This document shows positions 10,370-19,167 of a stretch of 64,000 bases of DNA, one piece after another (the first letter of the stretch is position 1; each line of letters starts with the position of its first letter). Position numbers and translations under genes: made by a program. A model generated the notes under the pieces. The model made no database searches and was not told the DNA's origin. It saw only the letters and a list, made by a program, of their open reading frames with translations. Source of the stretch: Roseomonas haemaphysalidis (GTDB lineage Bacteria; Pseudomonadota; Alphaproteobacteria; Acetobacterales; Acetobacteraceae); the NCBI RefSeq assembly GCF_017355405.1, contig NZ_CP061177.1, forward strand, positions 1,905,001 through 1,969,000, written 5' to 3'.

Positions 10370-11794
10370 ATGGATAGCTGGACCCTCGTCCTGCCCGAGC
10401 TGGTGCTGGCGCTGTGCGGCCTGCTGGCCCTGGCCGCCGGCGTGATCCCGAAGCGCGACACCAGCCACGCCGTCAACATGGGCGTCTTCGGCGCCCTGCT
10501 GCTGGCCGGCGTGCTGGTGCTGATGCAGCCGGAAGGCACCGCCTATGCCGGGCAATACGCGGTCGACGCCTTCAGCAAGTTCACCAAGCTGCTGGTGATC
10601 GCCGGCGCCGCGCTGGGCGTGCTGCTGGCGCTGGACTGGAACGTCAAGGAAGGCCTCGCCAAGTTCGAGTACCCCGTGCTGCTGCTGTTCAGCACGGTGG
10701 GCATGATGATCATGCTCTCGGCCAACGACCTGATGGCGCTCTACATCGGGCTGGAGCTGCTGTCCCTGTCGCTCTACGTTGTCGCGGCCTTTGACCGCGA
10801 CAACGCGCGTTCCTCGGAAGCGGGGCTCAAGTACTTCGTGCTGGGCGCGCTGGCCTCGGGCCTGCTGCTGTACGGCTCGTCGCTGGTCTACGGCTTCGCC
10901 GGCTCCACCAACTTCGACCGCATCGCCGATGCCGTCGGCACCACCGAGGGCGCGCCCTTCGGCCTGGTGGTGGGCCTGGTCTTCGTGCTGGCGGCGCTGG
11001 CCTTCAAGGTCTCCGCCGTGCCCTTCCACATGTGGACGCCCGATGTCTACGAAGGCGCGCCCACCCCGGTCACCGCCTTTTTCGCCACTGCCCCCAAGGT
11101 CGCCGCCATCGGGCTGCTGACGCGCGTGGCGGCCGGGCCGTTCGGGGATGTCGCGGCGCAGTGGCAGCAGGTGATCATCCTGTGCTCGCTGGGTTCCATG
11201 ATCCTCGGCGCGCTGGCCGCCATCGGGCAGAAGAACATCAAGCGCCTAATGGCCTATTCCTCCATCGGCCATGTCGGCTACGCGCTGATCGGCCTGGCGG
11301 TGGGCACCGAGCTCGGTGTGCGGGCGCTGCTGGTCTACATGGCCATCTACGTCTTCACCAATGTCGGCGCCTTCGCGGTGCTGGCGTCCATGCGCCGCCA
11401 GGGCCGTGCCCTGGAAGGCGTGGACGACCTCGCGGGCCTTGGCCGCACGGACCCCGCCATGGCCCTGGCCATGACGGTGTTCATGTTCTCCATGGCCGGC
11501 ATCCCGCCGCTGGCGGGCTTCTTCGGCAAGTACTTCGTGATCGGCGCGGCCATCCAGGGCGGCTACACCACGCTGGCCGTGGTGGCGGTGCTGACCTCGG
11601 CCGTGTCCGCCTACTACTATCTGCGCGTCATCAAGGTGATGTGGTTCGACACCGGCATCGGCGCGCTGGACCCGCGCCCGGCCAGCCTGTCCGTGGTGCT
11701 CGCAGGCACCGGGCTGTTCACGGTGTTCTTTTTCGCCTTCCCGGCGCCGTTCCTCGCCGCCGCCCAGGCCGCCGTCGCGGCGCTGGTGGGGTGA
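10370..11794 (+). CDS. nuoN: NADH-quinone oxidoreductase subunit N (antiporter-like)
   Basis: This is the ND2-type proton-pumping subunit; 474 residues and about fourteen helices. YIGLELLSLSLYVVAAFDR (the key glutamate helix) and FHMWTPDVYEGAPTPVTAFF are family signatures. I chose the ATG at 10370, three bases after the nuoM stop. A GTG at 10364 in the same frame overlaps the nuoM stop and is a possible alternative. The nuoN stop overlaps the GTG start of the next gene, so birA is probably co-translated. Confidence 0.97.
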   Translation: MDSWTLVLPELVLALCGLLALAAGVIPKRDTSHAVNMGVFGALLLAGVLVLMQPEGTAYAGQYAVDAFSKFTKLLVIAGAALGVLLALDWNVKEGLAKFEYPVLLLFSTVGMMIMLSANDLMALYIGLELLSLSLYVVAAFDRDNARSSEAGLKYFVLGALASGLLLYGSSLVYGFAGSTNFDRIADAVGTTEGAPFGLVVGLVFVLAALAFKVSAVPFHMWTPDVYEGAPTPVTAFFATAPKVAAIGLLTRVAAGPFGDVAAQWQQVIILCSLGSMILGALAAIGQKNIKRLMAYSSIGHVGYALIGLAVGTELGVRALLVYMAIYVFTNVGAFAVLASMRRQGRALEGVDDLAGLGRTDPAMALAMTVFMFSMAGIPPLAGFFGKYFVIGAAIQGGYTTLAVVAVLTSAVSAYYYLRVIKVMWFDTGIGALDPRPASLSVVLAGTGLFTVFFFAFPAPFLAAAQAAVAALVG

Positions 11795-12516
11795 GCGATC
11801 CGGCCGGGTGGCGGCTCGCCATCCATGCTGAACTGGCCAGCACGCAGGACAGCGTGCTGGCCGCCGCCGAAGCCGGGGAAGCCGAGGGGCTCGCCGTGCT
11901 GGCCCGCCGGCAATCCGCCGGCCGCGGCACCCAGGGCCGGCCCTGGGCCTCGCCCGCCGGCAACCTGTTTCTGTCCGTGCTGCTGCGCCCGGGCGGCCCC
12001 GCGCGCCTGCTGCCGCAATGGAGCCTGCTGGCCGGCGTGGCCCTGGCCGGCACCCTGGCGCCGCTCCTGCCGGACCCCGCGGCGCTGCGCCTGAAATGGC
12101 CCAACGACGTGCTGCTGAACGGCGCCAAATGCGCCGGCATCCTGTGCCAGGGCGGGGTGGACGCGGCCGGGCACATCGAATGGCTGGTGTTCGGCATCGG
12201 CGCCAACCTGGCCGTCGCGCCCGAGTTGCCGGACCGCCCCACCACCAGCATCGCCGCCGCCGCCGGCCACGCGCCCGCGCCCGAGCAGGTCGCGCGGCGG
12301 TTGCTGGAAGCGATCAGCCATTGGCGCGCCCAAGGGCTGGACGCGGTGCGGCAGGCCTGGGCCGCGCGCGGCCCCGCGCTGGACACGCCGCTGCGCCTGC
12401 GCCACGCCGGCACCCCGCGCGAAGGCCGCTTCGCCGGGCTGGACGCGGAAGGGCGGCTGCTGCTGGCCACGCCCGCCGGGCTCTTGCCCGTGGCGAGCGG
12501 CGAAGTCCTCGGTTGA
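11791..12516 (+). CDS. birA: Biotin--[acetyl-CoA-carboxylase] ligase, monofunctional
   Basis: This enzyme attaches biotin to the carrier protein of acetyl-CoA carboxylase and related enzymes. The 241-residue frame starts at a GTG that overlaps the nuoN stop. ELASTQDSV, the adenylate loop RRQSAGRGTQGRPWASPAGNL, and LKWPNDVLLNGAKCAGIL are the ligase core motifs, followed by a short C-terminal SH3-like domain. The N-terminal winged-helix repressor domain of E. coli BirA is absent, so it is probably an enzyme only. Position after nuoN and before coaX is usual in alphaproteobacteria. Confidence 0.93.
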   Translation: MSDPAGWRLAIHAELASTQDSVLAAAEAGEAEGLAVLARRQSAGRGTQGRPWASPAGNLFLSVLLRPGGPARLLPQWSLLAGVALAGTLAPLLPDPAALRLKWPNDVLLNGAKCAGILCQGGVDAAGHIEWLVFGIGANLAVAPELPDRPTTSIAAAAGHAPAPEQVARRLLEAISHWRAQGLDAVRQAWAARGPALDTPLRLRHAGTPREGRFAGLDAEGRLLLATPAGLLPVASGEVLG

Positions 12517-12569
12517 AACGATACGCCCGGTCAACGGGTTAGCACACAACCCCAGGGGAGGGGTCTGCC

Positions 12570-13385
12570 ATGCTGCTCGCCGTCGATGCCGGCAACACCA
12601 ACGTCGTCTTCGCCATCCATGACGGCACCGAATGGCGCGGCCGCTGGCGCATCGCGACGCGCGCGGACCGCACCAGCGACGAATACGCCGTGTGGCTGCT
12701 GGCGTTGCTGGCGCATTCCGGCATCCGCCCGGTGGAGATCGAGCGCTGCGTGATCGGCACCGTGGTGCCGGCGGCGCTGTACAACCTGCGCCGCCTGTGC
12801 CGCGAATGGTTCACCTGCGAGCCGCTGGTGGCCCGCTCCAACCTCGACTGGGGCTTCCACATCCGCGTGGACAACCCGGAGGAGGTGGGGGCCGACCGCC
12901 TGCTGAACGCGCTCGCCGCGCACCACCACTACCGGGGCCCCCTGGTGGTGATCGACTTCGGCACCGCCACCACCTTCGACATGGTGGATGCCGACGGCGC
13001 CTACCTGGGCGGCGTGATCGCCCCCGGCCTGCAACTTTCGATCGAGGCGCTGCACCGGGCGGCGGCGCGGCTGCCGCGCATCGGCATCGGCCGGCCGCAG
13101 TCGGTGATCGGGCGTTCCACCGTGCCGGCCATGCAGTCCGGCATCTTCTGGGGCTATGTGGGGCTGGTGGAGGGCATCGTCACGCGGCTGCGGGCCGAGT
13201 ACGGTGCGCCGCTCAAGGTCATCGGCACCGGCGGGCTGGCCCCGTTGCTGGCGGAGGGCACGCCGGTGATGGAATTCACCGACCCCGATATCACGCTGGA
13301 AGGGCTACGCCTGTTGGCGGATCGCAATCCCGTCCCCATTTTCCATAAAACGAGCCTGCCGGAACTGCGGGCCGAAACAGATTGA
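12570..13385 (+). CDS. coaX: Type III pantothenate kinase
   Basis: This enzyme phosphorylates pantothenate in the first step of coenzyme A synthesis; 271 residues of the ASKHA fold. The phosphate-1 motif is at the N-terminus ([14 protein letters not shown]). The [17 protein letters not shown] motif and the phosphate-2 motif [14 protein letters not shown] follow, and a late GTGGLAPLL closes the nucleotide site. A good ribosome site (AGGGGAGGG) precedes the ATG. It lies between birA and rnj. Confidence 0.95.
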   Translation: MLLAVDAGNTNVVFAIHDGTEWRGRWRIATRADRTSDEYAVWLLALLAHSGIRPVEIERCVIGTVVPAALYNLRRLCREWFTCEPLVARSNLDWGFHIRVDNPEEVGADRLLNALAAHHHYRGPLVVIDFGTATTFDMVDADGAYLGGVIAPGLQLSIEALHRAAARLPRIGIGRPQSVIGRSTVPAMQSGIFWGYVGLVEGIVTRLRAEYGAPLKVIGTGGLAPLLAEGTPVMEFTDPDITLEGLRLLADRNPVPIFHKTSLPELRAETD

Positions 13386-13476
13386 GACACCCGGCCGGAT
13401 GCCGCGCCACAGCGTTGCGCGCCCGCCCGGGGGTCTCCTTGAGATCGACGACTATCAACGCTGACTGTGAGAATAC

Positions 13477-15135
13477 ATGAACACGATCACTGGCGACCTG
13501 GCCTTCATCCCGCTCGGCGGGGCGGGGGAAATCGGCATGAACCTGAATGCCTACCGCTGCGACGGGCAGTTCCTGGCCATCGACTGCGGCATCGGCTTCG
13601 GGGGCAACGACAACCCCGAGGCCGAGGTGATGACCCCCGACCCCGCCTGGCTGGCGCAGCGCCGCGACAAGCTGCTGGGCATCGTCATCACCCACGCGCA
13701 TGAGGACCATATCGGCGCGGTCGCGCATCTCTGGCCGCAGCTGCGCTGCCCGGTCTATGCCGGGCCCTTCGCCGCGTCCGTGCTGCGCCGCAAGCTGGGC
13801 GAGGCGAACCTCCTGCACCAGGTGCCGCTGCACACCATCCCGCTGGGCGGCAGCTTCACCGTCGGGCCCTTCGACCTCAGCTTCATCCGCGTCACCCATT
13901 CGGTGCCGGAGTCGCAGTCCATCGCCATCCGCACCCGCTACGGCACCGTGCTGCACACCGGCGACTGGAAGTTTGACCCCGACCCGCTGATCGGCGAGCC
14001 GGCGGACCTGGAGGCCTTCGCCAAGCTGGGCGAGGAAGGCGTGCTGGCCATGGTGTGCGACAGCACCAATGCCATGGTGGAAGGCCATTCGGGCAGCGAG
14101 GCGGAGGTGCGCCGCAACCTGGTGCCGATCCTGCGCCCGCTGCGTGGCCGCGTCGCCATCACCTGCTTCGCCACCAACGTGGCGCGCGTTGAATCCATCG
14201 CGCTCGCCGCCAAGCAGGTGGGCCGCAAGGTCGCGCTGTTCGGCCGCAGCCTGCGCAATGCCGAGGCCTCGGCGCGCGAATGCGGCTACCTGCGCAACGT
14301 CGGCCCCTTTATCAGCGAGGACGAGGCGGACGACCTGCCCGACCACGAGTTGCTGATCATCTGCACCGGCAGCCAGGGCGAGCAGCGCTCGGCGATGAGC
14401 AAGATCGCGGCCGACGTGCACCCGCGCATCTCGCTCGGCACCGGCGACACCGTGATCTTCTCCTCGCGCATGATCCCGGGCAACGAGAAGGCCGTGCTGC
14501 GCATGCAGGACGAGCTGACCCGCGGCGGCTGCAAGGTGATGACGGCCGAGGACCACATGGTCCACGTCACCGGCCACGCCTGCCGCGATGAGCTGAAGAA
14601 GCTGTATTCCCTGGTCAAGCCGCGCTTCGCTGTGCCGGTGCATGGCGAATGGCGCCACCTGCAGGAGCACGCTTCCCTGGCGCGCGAGATGGGCAGCACG
14701 CCGATCCTGGTCGAGGACGGCGACGTGCTGCGCATCGGCCCCGTGTCCGGCAACGAGAAGCCCGAGGTGGTGGAAGGCGTGCCGACCGGCCGCATGGTGA
14801 TCGACGGCGAGCGGCTGGTGCCGCTGGACGGCGGCGTCATGGGCGCGCGGCGCAAGATGCTGTTCAACGGCATCGTCGTCGCTTCCCTGGCGGTGGACCA
14901 GTCGGGCCGCGTGATGGGCACGCCGCAGGTCTCGGCCCCCGGGTTGTTTGAGATGACGGACCAGGAGCCGGGGCAGATCGCCGCCGAACTGGCCCGCAGC
15001 GTCACGGACCTGCCGGCCAACCTGCGGCGCGAGGATGACAGCCTGCGCGAAGCGGCCCGCGCCGCGCTGCGCAAGGCCGTCGGCCGCCGCCTGCGCAAGC
15101 GCCCGACGGTGGAGGTGCATCTGCTGCGGGTGTGA
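13477..15135 (+). CDS. rnj: Ribonuclease J
   Basis: This is a metallo-beta-lactamase/beta-CASP ribonuclease with endo- and 5'-exonuclease activity in the cytoplasm; 552 residues. The metal site is visible as H73-A-H75-E-D77-H78 (THAHEDHIG), with THSVPES and LHTGDWKFD further on. The beta-CASP domain is in the middle (TGSQGE, GTGDTVIFSSRMIPGNEK), then a metal-binding VHGEWRHL and a C-terminal domain. It is co-directional with coaX with a 91-base gap that could hold its own promoter. Confidence 0.95.
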   Translation: MNTITGDLAFIPLGGAGEIGMNLNAYRCDGQFLAIDCGIGFGGNDNPEAEVMTPDPAWLAQRRDKLLGIVITHAHEDHIGAVAHLWPQLRCPVYAGPFAASVLRRKLGEANLLHQVPLHTIPLGGSFTVGPFDLSFIRVTHSVPESQSIAIRTRYGTVLHTGDWKFDPDPLIGEPADLEAFAKLGEEGVLAMVCDSTNAMVEGHSGSEAEVRRNLVPILRPLRGRVAITCFATNVARVESIALAAKQVGRKVALFGRSLRNAEASARECGYLRNVGPFISEDEADDLPDHELLIICTGSQGEQRSAMSKIAADVHPRISLGTGDTVIFSSRMIPGNEKAVLRMQDELTRGGCKVMTAEDHMVHVTGHACRDELKKLYSLVKPRFAVPVHGEWRHLQEHASLAREMGSTPILVEDGDVLRIGPVSGNEKPEVVEGVPTGRMVIDGERLVPLDGGVMGARRKMLFNGIVVASLAVDQSGRVMGTPQVSAPGLFEMTDQEPGQIAAELARSVTDLPANLRREDDSLREAARAALRKAVGRRLRKRPTVEVHLLRV

Positions 15136-15168
15136 ATCCACTGCGCCAGATGAAATCTCGGTAAGATT

Positions 15169-15220
15169 GGCGCCACGCTTCTCACTTTCCTGGGGAGAAC
15201 CCCTTGGCGGGCGTGGCGCC
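15169..15220 (+). other. Nested inverted repeat downstream of rnj
   Basis: Ten-base arms GGCGCCACGC (15169-15178) and GCGTGGCGCC (15211-15220) flank a smaller hairpin GGGG-AGAA-CCCC at 15192-15203. It sits in the 221-base gap between rnj and the dehydrogenase operon. It has no T-run. It could be an attenuator-like leader structure of the downstream operon or a 3' stabiliser of rnj; the sequence does not decide. Confidence 0.45.
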
Positions 15221-15356
15221 GTATTGCCGAGTACACGCATCGCGCGCATAGCTGGGGCAGACTTCTCTGGCTGCCCTGCCCGGCGGCGCGCCCCGTGCCT
15301 TTGCTTGAACACGACGTGTCGCTGGACCGGTCCTGCCCTGCCTGCAAGGAACGGTG

Positions 15357-16112
15357 ATGCCTGTGACCACCCGACGCCAGTTGCTGGCCGCGACAGCGTT
15401 GATCGGCCTTTCCGCCGGCGATGCCGTCGCGCGGACCTATACCAACCGCCCGCCCATGCGGCCGGGCGAGGCCTACCCGCCCACTGACGCCTTCCGCCCC
15501 GGCGGCTGGCTGTTCCTGTCGCCGGCCGAGGCGGCGACGCTGGACGCCATCGTCGATCGGCTGATCCCGGCCGACGAGCTGGGCGCCGGCGGCAAGGAGG
15601 CGGGCTGCACCACCTTTATCGACCGCCAGCTGGCCGGGCCCTATGGCAGCTACGAGTGGCTGTACATGAAGGGCCCGTTCTCGGCCAAGCCGCTGCCCTT
15701 CCAGGGCATCCAGTCGCCGTTGACGCCGCGCGAGCAGTACCGCGCCGGCCTCGCCGCGCTGGCGCAGCACTGCCGCGACACCATGGGCGGCAAGACCTTC
15801 GAGCAGTTGGCCGGCCCCGACCAGGACAAGCTGCTGATCGCCATGGAAAAGGGCGAGGTCAGCCTGCCCGGCCTGGTGGCGCCGCGTCAGGACACCAAGG
15901 GCTTCTTCGCCCTGCTGCTGCAGAACACCATGGAAGGCTACTTCGCCGACCCGATCTATGGCGGCAACAAGAACATGGTGGGTTGGCGCATGCTCAACTT
16001 CCCCGGCGTCCGATACGATTTCCGCGATGTGCTGGACAAGCCCGGCCAACGCTACACCAAGCCGCCGGTGGCCATGATGGGCCGGCCCGAGTGGAACGGG
16101 AGGCCCGCATGA
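15357..16112 (+). CDS. Gluconate 2-dehydrogenase subunit 3 (small, Tat-exported)
   Basis: This is the small subunit of a three-part periplasmic FAD dehydrogenase; 251 residues from the ATG at 15357, which has an AAGGA site six bases before it. A GTG at 15354 is in frame but too close to that site. The N-terminus carries TTRRQLLAATALIGLSAGDAVA, a twin-arginine signal. In this family the small subunit exports the FAD subunit, which lacks a signal, by hitchhiking. The next gene overlaps it by four bases. The substrate (gluconate, 2-ketogluconate, another polyol or sugar acid) cannot be told from sequence. Confidence 0.88.
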   Translation: MPVTTRRQLLAATALIGLSAGDAVARTYTNRPPMRPGEAYPPTDAFRPGGWLFLSPAEAATLDAIVDRLIPADELGAGGKEAGCTTFIDRQLAGPYGSYEWLYMKGPFSAKPLPFQGIQSPLTPREQYRAGLAALAQHCRDTMGGKTFEQLAGPDQDKLLIAMEKGEVSLPGLVAPRQDTKGFFALLLQNTMEGYFADPIYGGNKNMVGWRMLNFPGVRYDFRDVLDKPGQRYTKPPVAMMGRPEWNGRPA

Positions 16113-17878
16113 GCAAGTTGCCCAAAAAGGACGTGGTGATCGTCGGTCTCGGCTGGACCGGCTCCATCATGGCCTACGAGCTGTCCAAGGCCGGCCTGGA
16201 CGTGGTGGCGATCGAGCGTGGCCCCTGGCGCGACACGGCGGCCGACTACAACCTGGCCACGGCGCCGGACGAGCTGCGCTACGCCATCCGCCAGGACATT
16301 TTCCTGCGCCCGGCGCAGGAAACGCAGACCGCCCGCAACACGCGCGACCAGGAAGCGCTGCCGATCCGCAAGTACGGCTCCTACCTGCCGGGCAACGGCG
16401 TGGGCGGCGCGGGCGTGCACTGGAACGGCCACACCTGGCGCTTTCTGCCGACCGACTTCAACCTGCGCAGCCACCTGACCGGCCGCTACGGCGCCGCCGC
16501 CATCCCGCAGGATTCCACCATCCAGGACTGGCCCGTCTCCTATGACGAGCTGGAGCCGCATTACGACTTCTTCGAGAAGGTCTGCGGCATCTCCGGCAAG
16601 GCCGGCAACATCAAGGGCGCCATCCAGGCCGGCGGCAACCCCTTCGAGGGCTGGCGCTCGGACGAGTACCCGACCAAGCCGCTGCGCATGAACCTGGCGC
16701 AGAACATGTTCCAGAAGGCGGCGACCGACCTCGGGCTGCATCCGTTCCCGCTGCCCTCGGGCAACATCTCGGAAGCCTATACCAACCCTTATGGCGTGCG
16801 GCTCGCGCCCTGCACCTATTGCGGCTTCTGCGAATGGTTCGGCTGCGCCAACTATTCCAAGTCCACGCCGCAGACCTGCGTGCTGCCGGCGCTGATGCGC
16901 CAAACGAACTTCGAGGCCCGCACGCTGTGCGAGGTCACCAAGGTCAACATGAGCGCCGACGGCAAGACCGCCACCGGCGTGACCTACGTGGACTCCGACG
17001 GCCGTGAGTGGGAGCAGCCGGCCGATCTGGTGCTGCTGTGCGCCTACCAGCTGTTCAACGTGCGGCTGCTGATGGTGTCGGGCATCGGCAAGCAATACGA
17101 CCCGGCGACGGGCGAGGGGACGCTGGGCCGCAACTACGCCTACCAGACCAACGTCGGCACCGTGGGCTACTTTGACAAGGACGTGAACTTCAACCCCTTC
17201 GCGGGTGCCGGCTCGCTCGGCATGATGGCCGACGACTACAACGGCGACGTGTTCGACCATTCGGGGCTGGGCTTCATCGGCGGCGCCAACCTGAACTGCA
17301 CCACCACCAACGGCCGGCCCATCAGCAACCGCCCGACGCCGCCCGGCACGCCCCGCTGGGGCGCGCAGTGGAAGAAGGCGACGGCCGAGACCTATGGCCA
17401 CACCACCAGCGTCGGCAGCCAGGGCAGCTGCTATTCCTACCGCGACAACTACCTGGACCTGGACCCGACCTACACGGACCGCCTGGGCCGCCCGCTGATG
17501 CGCATGACGTTCCAGTACAAGCCGAACGAGGTGAAGATGGCGGCCTACATCGCCGACCGCACCGCCGAGGTGATGCGCGCCATGGGCCCCAAGCAGATGG
17601 TCAAGGGCAACAAGGGCGCGCTGTGGGACGTCGTGCCCTACCAGACCACCCACAACACCGGCGGCACCGTGATGAGCAGCACCCCCGTGGACGGCGTGGT
17701 CAATCGCTACACCCAGCACTGGGACGTGCCCAACCTGTTTGTCGCCGGCGCCAGCCTGTTCCCGCAGAACGCCGGCTACAACCCGACCGGCACGGTGGGC
17801 GCGCTGGCTTATTGGGCGCTGGACGCCATCAAGAACCAGTACCTGAAGAACCCCGGCCAGCCGCTGGTGCAGGCGTGA
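16109..17878 (+). CDS. Membrane-type FAD dehydrogenase, GMC family (gluconate 2-dehydrogenase large subunit)
   Basis: This is the catalytic FAD subunit, 589 residues, which oxidises a sugar acid or polyol in the periplasm and passes electrons to the cytochrome subunit encoded next. The FAD-binding VGLGWTGSIMAYELSKAG lies at residues 10-30 and GMC motifs NGVGGAGVHWNGH and NPTGTVGALAYWALD follow; the late catalytic region has TTHNTGGTVM. A cysteine cluster CTYCGFCEWFGC near residue 235 matches the place where related dehydrogenases bind a [3Fe-4S] cluster. It has no signal peptide, consistent with co-export with subunit 3. Confidence 0.92.
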   Translation: MSKLPKKDVVIVGLGWTGSIMAYELSKAGLDVVAIERGPWRDTAADYNLATAPDELRYAIRQDIFLRPAQETQTARNTRDQEALPIRKYGSYLPGNGVGGAGVHWNGHTWRFLPTDFNLRSHLTGRYGAAAIPQDSTIQDWPVSYDELEPHYDFFEKVCGISGKAGNIKGAIQAGGNPFEGWRSDEYPTKPLRMNLAQNMFQKAATDLGLHPFPLPSGNISEAYTNPYGVRLAPCTYCGFCEWFGCANYSKSTPQTCVLPALMRQTNFEARTLCEVTKVNMSADGKTATGVTYVDSDGREWEQPADLVLLCAYQLFNVRLLMVSGIGKQYDPATGEGTLGRNYAYQTNVGTVGYFDKDVNFNPFAGAGSLGMMADDYNGDVFDHSGLGFIGGANLNCTTTNGRPISNRPTPPGTPRWGAQWKKATAETYGHTTSVGSQGSCYSYRDNYLDLDPTYTDRLGRPLMRMTFQYKPNEVKMAAYIADRTAEVMRAMGPKQMVKGNKGALWDVVPYQTTHNTGGTVMSSTPVDGVVNRYTQHWDVPNLFVAGASLFPQNAGYNPTGTVGALAYWALDAIKNQYLKNPGQPLVQA

Positions 17879-19107
17879 TGCGCGCGCATCTCCTGGCCGC
17901 CGCGCTGCTGACGGCCGGCCTGCTGGGCGGCCATGGCGCCAAGGCCGACCCGGACAACTTCACGGAAGTGGAGCGCGGCCGCTACCTGGCCACCGCCGGC
18001 GACTGCATGGCCTGCCACATCGGCGCGGACGGCAAGTCCATGGCCGGCGGGCACCGGCTGGAAACGCCCTTCGGCGCCATCGCCGTGCCCAACCTGACGC
18101 CGGACGACGAGACCGGCATCGGCCGCTGGACCTCCAACCAGTTCTGGCGGGCCATGCACGAGGGCATCGGCGCGCATGGCGAGCGGCTGTACCCGGCCTT
18201 CCCCTACACCGCCTTCACCAAGATGCCGCGCGAGGATGTGGACGCCGTCTACGCCTATCTCCGCACGCTGGAGCCGGTGCGCAACGCGGTGGACCGGGAC
18301 ACGCTGCCGTTTCCGTTCAACATCCGCCTGCTGATGGCCGGCTGGAACATGCTGAACTTCACCCCCGGCGTGTTCCAGCCCGACCCGGCCAAGTCGGCCG
18401 AGTTCAACCGCGGCGCCTATCTGGTGGAAGGCCCGGGCCATTGCGGGCTGTGCCACACGCCGCGCAACCTGATCGGTGGCGACAAGTCCGGCGCCCACCT
18501 GCAGGGCGGCGAGCTGCAGGGCTGGTTCGCGCCCAACATCACGGCCGACAAGCGCCAGGGCATCGGCGACTGGTCGGATGCCGAGATGGTGGAATACCTG
18601 CGCACCGGCCGCAACGCCCGCACCGCCGCCAGCGGTCCGATGGCCGAGGTGGTGGCCTATTCCACCAGCGCCATGACGGATGCCGACCTCAAGGCCATCG
18701 CGGTCTACCTGCGCGAGCGCGGCGCCGCCGGCGACCCGGCGCCCGCCGCGCTGGCCGCCGGCGACGCGCACATGACCACGGGTGCCGCCGTGTTCCAGGA
18801 CAGCTGCTCCGCCTGCCATGTCGGCAATGGCGAGGGCGTGGCCGGCATGTTCCCGCGCCTCGCCAACAGCCAGGTGGTGCAGCAAACCAACCCGACCACG
18901 GTGATCCGCGTGATCCTGGACGGCGCGCAGTCGGTGGCCACCCCCACCGCCGTCACCGCCCCCGCCATGCCCGCCTTCCACTGGCGCATGACGGACCAGC
19001 AGGTGGCCGACGTGTCCACCTACATCCGCAACAGCTGGGGCAATGCCGCACCGGCCGTGACGGTGGACCAGGTTCGCAAGGTGCGCGAGGAACTCGGCGA
19101 GCGCTGA
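17878..19107 (+). CDS. Triheme cytochrome c subunit of the FAD dehydrogenase
   Basis: This is the membrane-anchored electron-transfer subunit, 409 residues, that delivers electrons from the FAD subunit to ubiquinone. A Sec signal (residues about 1-22, ending GHGAKA-DP) is followed by three heme sites: C43-MA-CH, C189-GL-CH and C310-SA-CH. Its ATG overlaps the previous stop by one base (TGATG), and the operon ends 14 bases later in a strong terminator. Order and composition match gluconate and 2-ketogluconate dehydrogenases. Confidence 0.93.
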   Translation: MRAHLLAAALLTAGLLGGHGAKADPDNFTEVERGRYLATAGDCMACHIGADGKSMAGGHRLETPFGAIAVPNLTPDDETGIGRWTSNQFWRAMHEGIGAHGERLYPAFPYTAFTKMPREDVDAVYAYLRTLEPVRNAVDRDTLPFPFNIRLLMAGWNMLNFTPGVFQPDPAKSAEFNRGAYLVEGPGHCGLCHTPRNLIGGDKSGAHLQGGELQGWFAPNITADKRQGIGDWSDAEMVEYLRTGRNARTAASGPMAEVVAYSTSAMTDADLKAIAVYLRERGAAGDPAPAALAAGDAHMTTGAAVFQDSCSACHVGNGEGVAGMFPRLANSQVVQQTNPTTVIRVILDGAQSVATPTAVTAPAMPAFHWRMTDQQVADVSTYIRNSWGNAAPAVTVDQVRKVREELGER

Positions 19108-19121
19108 TCAGCGCCGCCGCG

Positions 19122-19165
19122 ACGAAAAAGGGCCGGGGGAAGCCATTCCCCCGGCCCTTTTTCGT
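19122..19165. terminator. Bidirectional intrinsic terminator between convergent operons
   Basis: A perfect 20-bp stem (19122-19141 with 19146-19165) has a four-base loop GCCA. The GC core GGGCCGGGGGAA is flanked by A5 on one side and T5 on the other, so it works as an intrinsic terminator in both directions. It separates the cytochrome gene (+) from the MBL-fold gene (-), whose stop lies three bases beyond. Confidence 0.92.
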
Positions 19166-19167
19166 TA

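Noticed and set aside
10364..10372. nuoN start at GTG 10364
   Set aside because: It would overlap the nuoM stop, but ATG at 10370 is two codons later and gives the family N-terminus.
13291..15312. 673-codon minus-strand frame over the RNase J gene
   Set aside because: Shadow of rnj, His/Ala/Gln-rich with no motif; RNase J catalytic motifs are on the plus strand.
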